From the NCBI GenBank assembly GCA_945869675.1, contig CAMBPS010000035.1:1-34163 (forward strand): 34,163 bases of DNA. Reading direction: 5' to 3'. Made by a program: the position numbers and the translations under genes. The notes beneath the pieces were generated by a model that was not told the origin of the DNA, made no database searches, and saw nothing but the letters and a program-made list of their open reading frames with translations. Source of the DNA: Prosthecobacter debontii. GTDB taxonomy: Bacteria; Verrucomicrobiota; Verrucomicrobiia; Verrucomicrobiales; Verrucomicrobiaceae. Shown here in pieces: positions 32,100 through 34,163 of the stretch (position 1 is the first letter of the stretch; the number at the start of each line of letters is the position of its first letter).

Positions 32100-33482
32100 A
32101 TGCCTTTCCATTCCCATTCTTTCTTTAGACGTCTCCAGCTCGTCAGCTGCCTAGCGGCCTTGACGGTTGCCATGCAGAGCAAGTCCAAAGCTGAACCCTT
32201 GACCGAGGCAGAGACAGAGCTTCAAAACGCCTCCATGCGGCTCATGCGCCGCAGCTACGGTGACAAGCTGCCTGACATCCCTGTGATCGATCATCGTGGC
32301 AATCGCTTCCGCCTGTTCTCAGACCTCGTCAAAGACAAAGCGGTGGTCATCAGCTTCTTCTACACCAACTGTGAAGATCTCTGTCCGGTGACCAATGGCA
32401 AGCTGACGCAGATGCGTAAGGAATTGAAGAAGACCTTTGGTCGCAGCATTCAGATTCTTTCCATCTCAGTGGATGGTGACCATGACACTCCAGAAAAGGT
32501 GGCACGCTATGCCCGCTCTCAAGGCATCGAATCCTCTGACCCGGACATGCCGGAATGGAAGTTCCTGACCGGATCATCCGCAGACATCTTCAAGGTGCGT
32601 GAGACGATCGGTCTGATCTCCAACGATGTGACCCGGTCCCTCGACGTTAAGCCCAGTGCCCACGGCAACGTGTTGGTCGTCGGCAACCAGTCCACCGGAC
32701 GCTGGACGCTGCTCTCCTCCATCGGCCCAATGCAACAAAACCTGGAACGCCTCAAGCGCATTGCCGGCTGGACCTCACAGGTGCGCTATGAAGACCATCG
32801 CAAGTCCGTGATGGAAGCCTGGAAACTCAATGCCAATCACCAGCCTCATGCAGCAGCTTCTGCACCCGCTGCCGCTGCCAGTTCGCCCGCTGTTATTCCT
32901 GTGCTCGGCAAGATCAGCGCTGACCTTCAAGGCAGCGAGCGCCAGGGCCGTGACATTCGCCTCTCCGAACTGAAGGGCAAAGTCACCGTCCTGAGCCATC
33001 TCTACACCGTCTGTCCCCATGGTTCGAAAGCGGTGATCGACGCCATGCGCGGACTCAATGAGGAATTTGGCGCGCGCCCAGACTTCCATCAGATGTCCAT
33101 GACAGTCGCCTCGGAGCGCGAGACCCCCACCTTCTTGCGCAACTATGCGGAGGCAGTCGGGGTGACCGCCAAAGCGCCCTGGTGGTTTGTATCCCTGGCA
33201 CGTCCGCAGCTTGCCACCTTCACCACCCAGCAGCTCGGCTTGAAGCCAGCCAAGCTCATCCCGGAGCCGGAGCGCCTGAATGCCTTGGATGTCTATGAGA
33301 ACGATCTCAGCCTCGTGCTGCTCGACCAACAAGGCCAGGTGCGTGGACGCTATCAAGTCTTCAACACCGATCCTGACCTTGGAGCCTCGGCTGTCGAGAT
33401 GCTTCGGCGGGATGTCCGCCAGCTCCTGAATGCACCAACTGCTTCCACACGCCCCATCAACACCGCCTCTCTACGCCCATGA
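32100..33482 (+). CDS. Secreted protein with two SCO/SenC domains, the second degenerate
   Basis: A 460-residue exported protein with an N-terminal signal (LQLVSCLAALTVAMQS) and two thioredoxin-like SCO domains in tandem. Domain 1 (about 55-225) has the copper-binding CEDLCP (Cys91, Cys95) and the distal His188 in SAHGNVLV, as in SCO1/SenC copper-insertion proteins. An Ala/Pro-rich linker (about 255-270) leads to domain 2 (about 275-445), where the matching site reads TVCPHGS: Cys305 is kept, the second Cys is Ser309. SCO proteins are usually about 200 residues with one domain. It starts 24 nt after the second oxidase and probably loads or reduces copper for it. Its stop overlaps the next start. 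Confidence 0.92.
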   Translation: MPFHSHSFFRRLQLVSCLAALTVAMQSKSKAEPLTEAETELQNASMRLMRRSYGDKLPDIPVIDHRGNRFRLFSDLVKDKAVVISFFYTNCEDLCPVTNGKLTQMRKELKKTFGRSIQILSISVDGDHDTPEKVARYARSQGIESSDPDMPEWKFLTGSSADIFKVRETIGLISNDVTRSLDVKPSAHGNVLVVGNQSTGRWTLLSSIGPMQQNLERLKRIAGWTSQVRYEDHRKSVMEAWKLNANHQPHAAASAPAAAASSPAVIPVLGKISADLQGSERQGRDIRLSELKGKVTVLSHLYTVCPHGSKAVIDAMRGLNEEFGARPDFHQMSMTVASERETPTFLRNYAEAVGVTAKAPWWFVSLARPQLATFTTQQLGLKPAKLIPEPERLNALDVYENDLSLVLLDQQGQVRGRYQVFNTDPDLGASAVEMLRRDVRQLLNAPTASTRPINTASLRP

Positions 33483-33799
33483 ACAAACACCTCCTTTCTC
33501 TCACCACCATGATGGGCCTTTTCCTGGGCCAGACTCAGGCAGCTGATGCCACCTTCTGTTACCAAGGCGAAGTGGCGGGTGTGGTCTGCAATGCCTGCGC
33601 CGGCAACGTCAAAGACGCCCTCCTCAAGCTCGAAGGGGTCAAGGACGTGAAGATCACGCTCAACAAAGACGGCGGTAATCCACGCCTCACCATTGTCTCC
33701 AAGTCTCCAGCCCTCACCCGCGAAGTCGCCATCAAGGCCCTCGGCAAAGCTGCCGGACATTACGACATCCGCAGCCTAGAAAAAACGCCAACACGCTAA
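33479..33799 (+). CDS. Secreted single-domain HMA copper-binding protein
   Basis: A 106-residue protein with a signal peptide (HLLSLTTMMGLFLGQTQA) followed by a heavy-metal-associated fold: metal-binding Cys37-x-x-Cys40 (VVCNACAGNV), then KLEGVKDVKITL. HMA domains of CopZ/MerP type carry Cu(I) or Hg(II); most copper ones are cytosolic, so this exported form is more like MerP in location. The ATG overlaps the SCO stop (ATGA), implying coupled translation and a joint job in copper delivery. Another Cys (Cys27) lies just after the signal. Confidence 0.88.
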   Translation: MNKHLLSLTTMMGLFLGQTQAADATFCYQGEVAGVVCNACAGNVKDALLKLEGVKDVKITLNKDGGNPRLTIVSKSPALTREVAIKALGKAAGHYDIRSLEKTPTR

Positions 33800-33827
33800 T
33801 TCAACGCACCTTTAAAACTTCACTCTT

Positions 33828-34163
33828 ATGCAAACGACACTAAAATTCTCCCTCCTCCTAGCCGCCGTGCTCGTCTCCGCGACCACCGCTTCAGCCCAGA
33901 GCAACCTCGGCTGGCAAACCTTTGATTATGGCGTCACCACACCGCTGAGCCCAACCATCACTATCTTCGACGGCGCACTGGACATCAGCAGCCGCGTCCA
34001 AATCACCAATACCTATGATGGCCTTGGATCCCACGTCAATGGCACAGCTGGAAATGTGGAATACCTGCATGATGATAACTGGCTTGTTGGCGGCATTGCC
34101 ACTTCCGCACTCGGCATCCGTGGTGACGCGGGATCGGCGAGCGAACTCGTCTTCAACTTCAAA
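33828..34163 (+). CDS. Secreted protein, 5' part only (runs off the window)
   Basis: The frame is open from an ATG 28 nt after the HMA gene to the window end (112 codons). It begins with a signal peptide (LKFSLLLAAVLVSATTASA) followed by QSNLGWQTFDYG and a Ser/Thr/Gly/Asn-rich, beta-type chain with no Cys. I do not recognise it. Its position suggests membership in the oxidase operon. Confidence 0.75.
   Translation, partial: MQTTLKFSLLLAAVLVSATTASAQSNLGWQTFDYGVTTPLSPTITIFDGALDISSRVQITNTYDGLGSHVNGTAGNVEYLHDDNWLVGGIATSALGIRGDAGSASELVFNFK

Overview
The window looks like chromosomal DNA from a member of the Verrucomicrobiota (Prosthecobacter/Verrucomicrobium-like). That placement is my inference from overall protein character, TAT-exported oxidases next to a MauG-type peroxidase, and a bacterial RNA polymerase operon with few Shine-Dalgarno sites. 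A housekeeping block sits between two accessory regions.

Region 1 (1-10,160) is an eroding accessory region. A dispersed repeat lies at the left end. Next to it is an SbmA/BacA/YddA-like ABC exporter (474-2213, minus). It abuts the broken end of a minus-strand MacAB-TolC-type efflux operon made of outer-membrane factor, adaptor, ATPase and permease. That operon shows three separate lesions: the permease is cut to about 110 residues, the ATPase has Leu for the Walker A Ser, and the outer-membrane factor has ATC where its start codon should be. Then come an unknown secreted protein (6629-7963), two gene remnants facing away from each other (the 3' ends of a heavy-metal P-type ATPase and of a zinc alcohol dehydrogenase), and a small Tyr/Gly/Asn-rich lipoprotein.

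Region 2 (10,200-23,600) is the conserved block, all on the minus strand. Read in the transcribed direction it is tRNA-Thr, tuf, tRNA-Trp, secE, nusG, rplK, rplA, rplJ, rplL, rpoB, rpoC. It ends in a strong rho-independent terminator at 10,202-10,235. A TTGACA promoter candidate and a leader hairpin precede tRNA-Thr.

Region 3 (23,600-25,920) is gene-poor. It holds a third repeat copy and a few minus-strand stretches that read like decayed coding sequence.

Region 4 (25,921-34,163, plus strand) is an extracytoplasmic copper/heme oxidase cluster. It encodes a di-heme cytochrome c peroxidase/MauG-type protein, two tandem TAT-exported CotA-like multicopper oxidases, a secreted protein with two SCO domains (one degenerate), a secreted single-HMA-domain copper protein whose start overlaps the SCO stop, and the beginning of another secreted protein. 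The likely logic is copper delivery (HMA and SCO) to multicopper oxidases that act with a c-type heme enzyme outside the cytoplasm. The substrate is unknown.

Two observations tie the regions together. A 161-bp element with 15-bp terminal inverted repeats occurs three times, and two inverted copies bracket the RNA polymerase block. GGTAACC-type palindromes occur upstream of both the unknown secreted gene at 6629 and the oxidase cluster at 25,921, which suggests a shared regulator.
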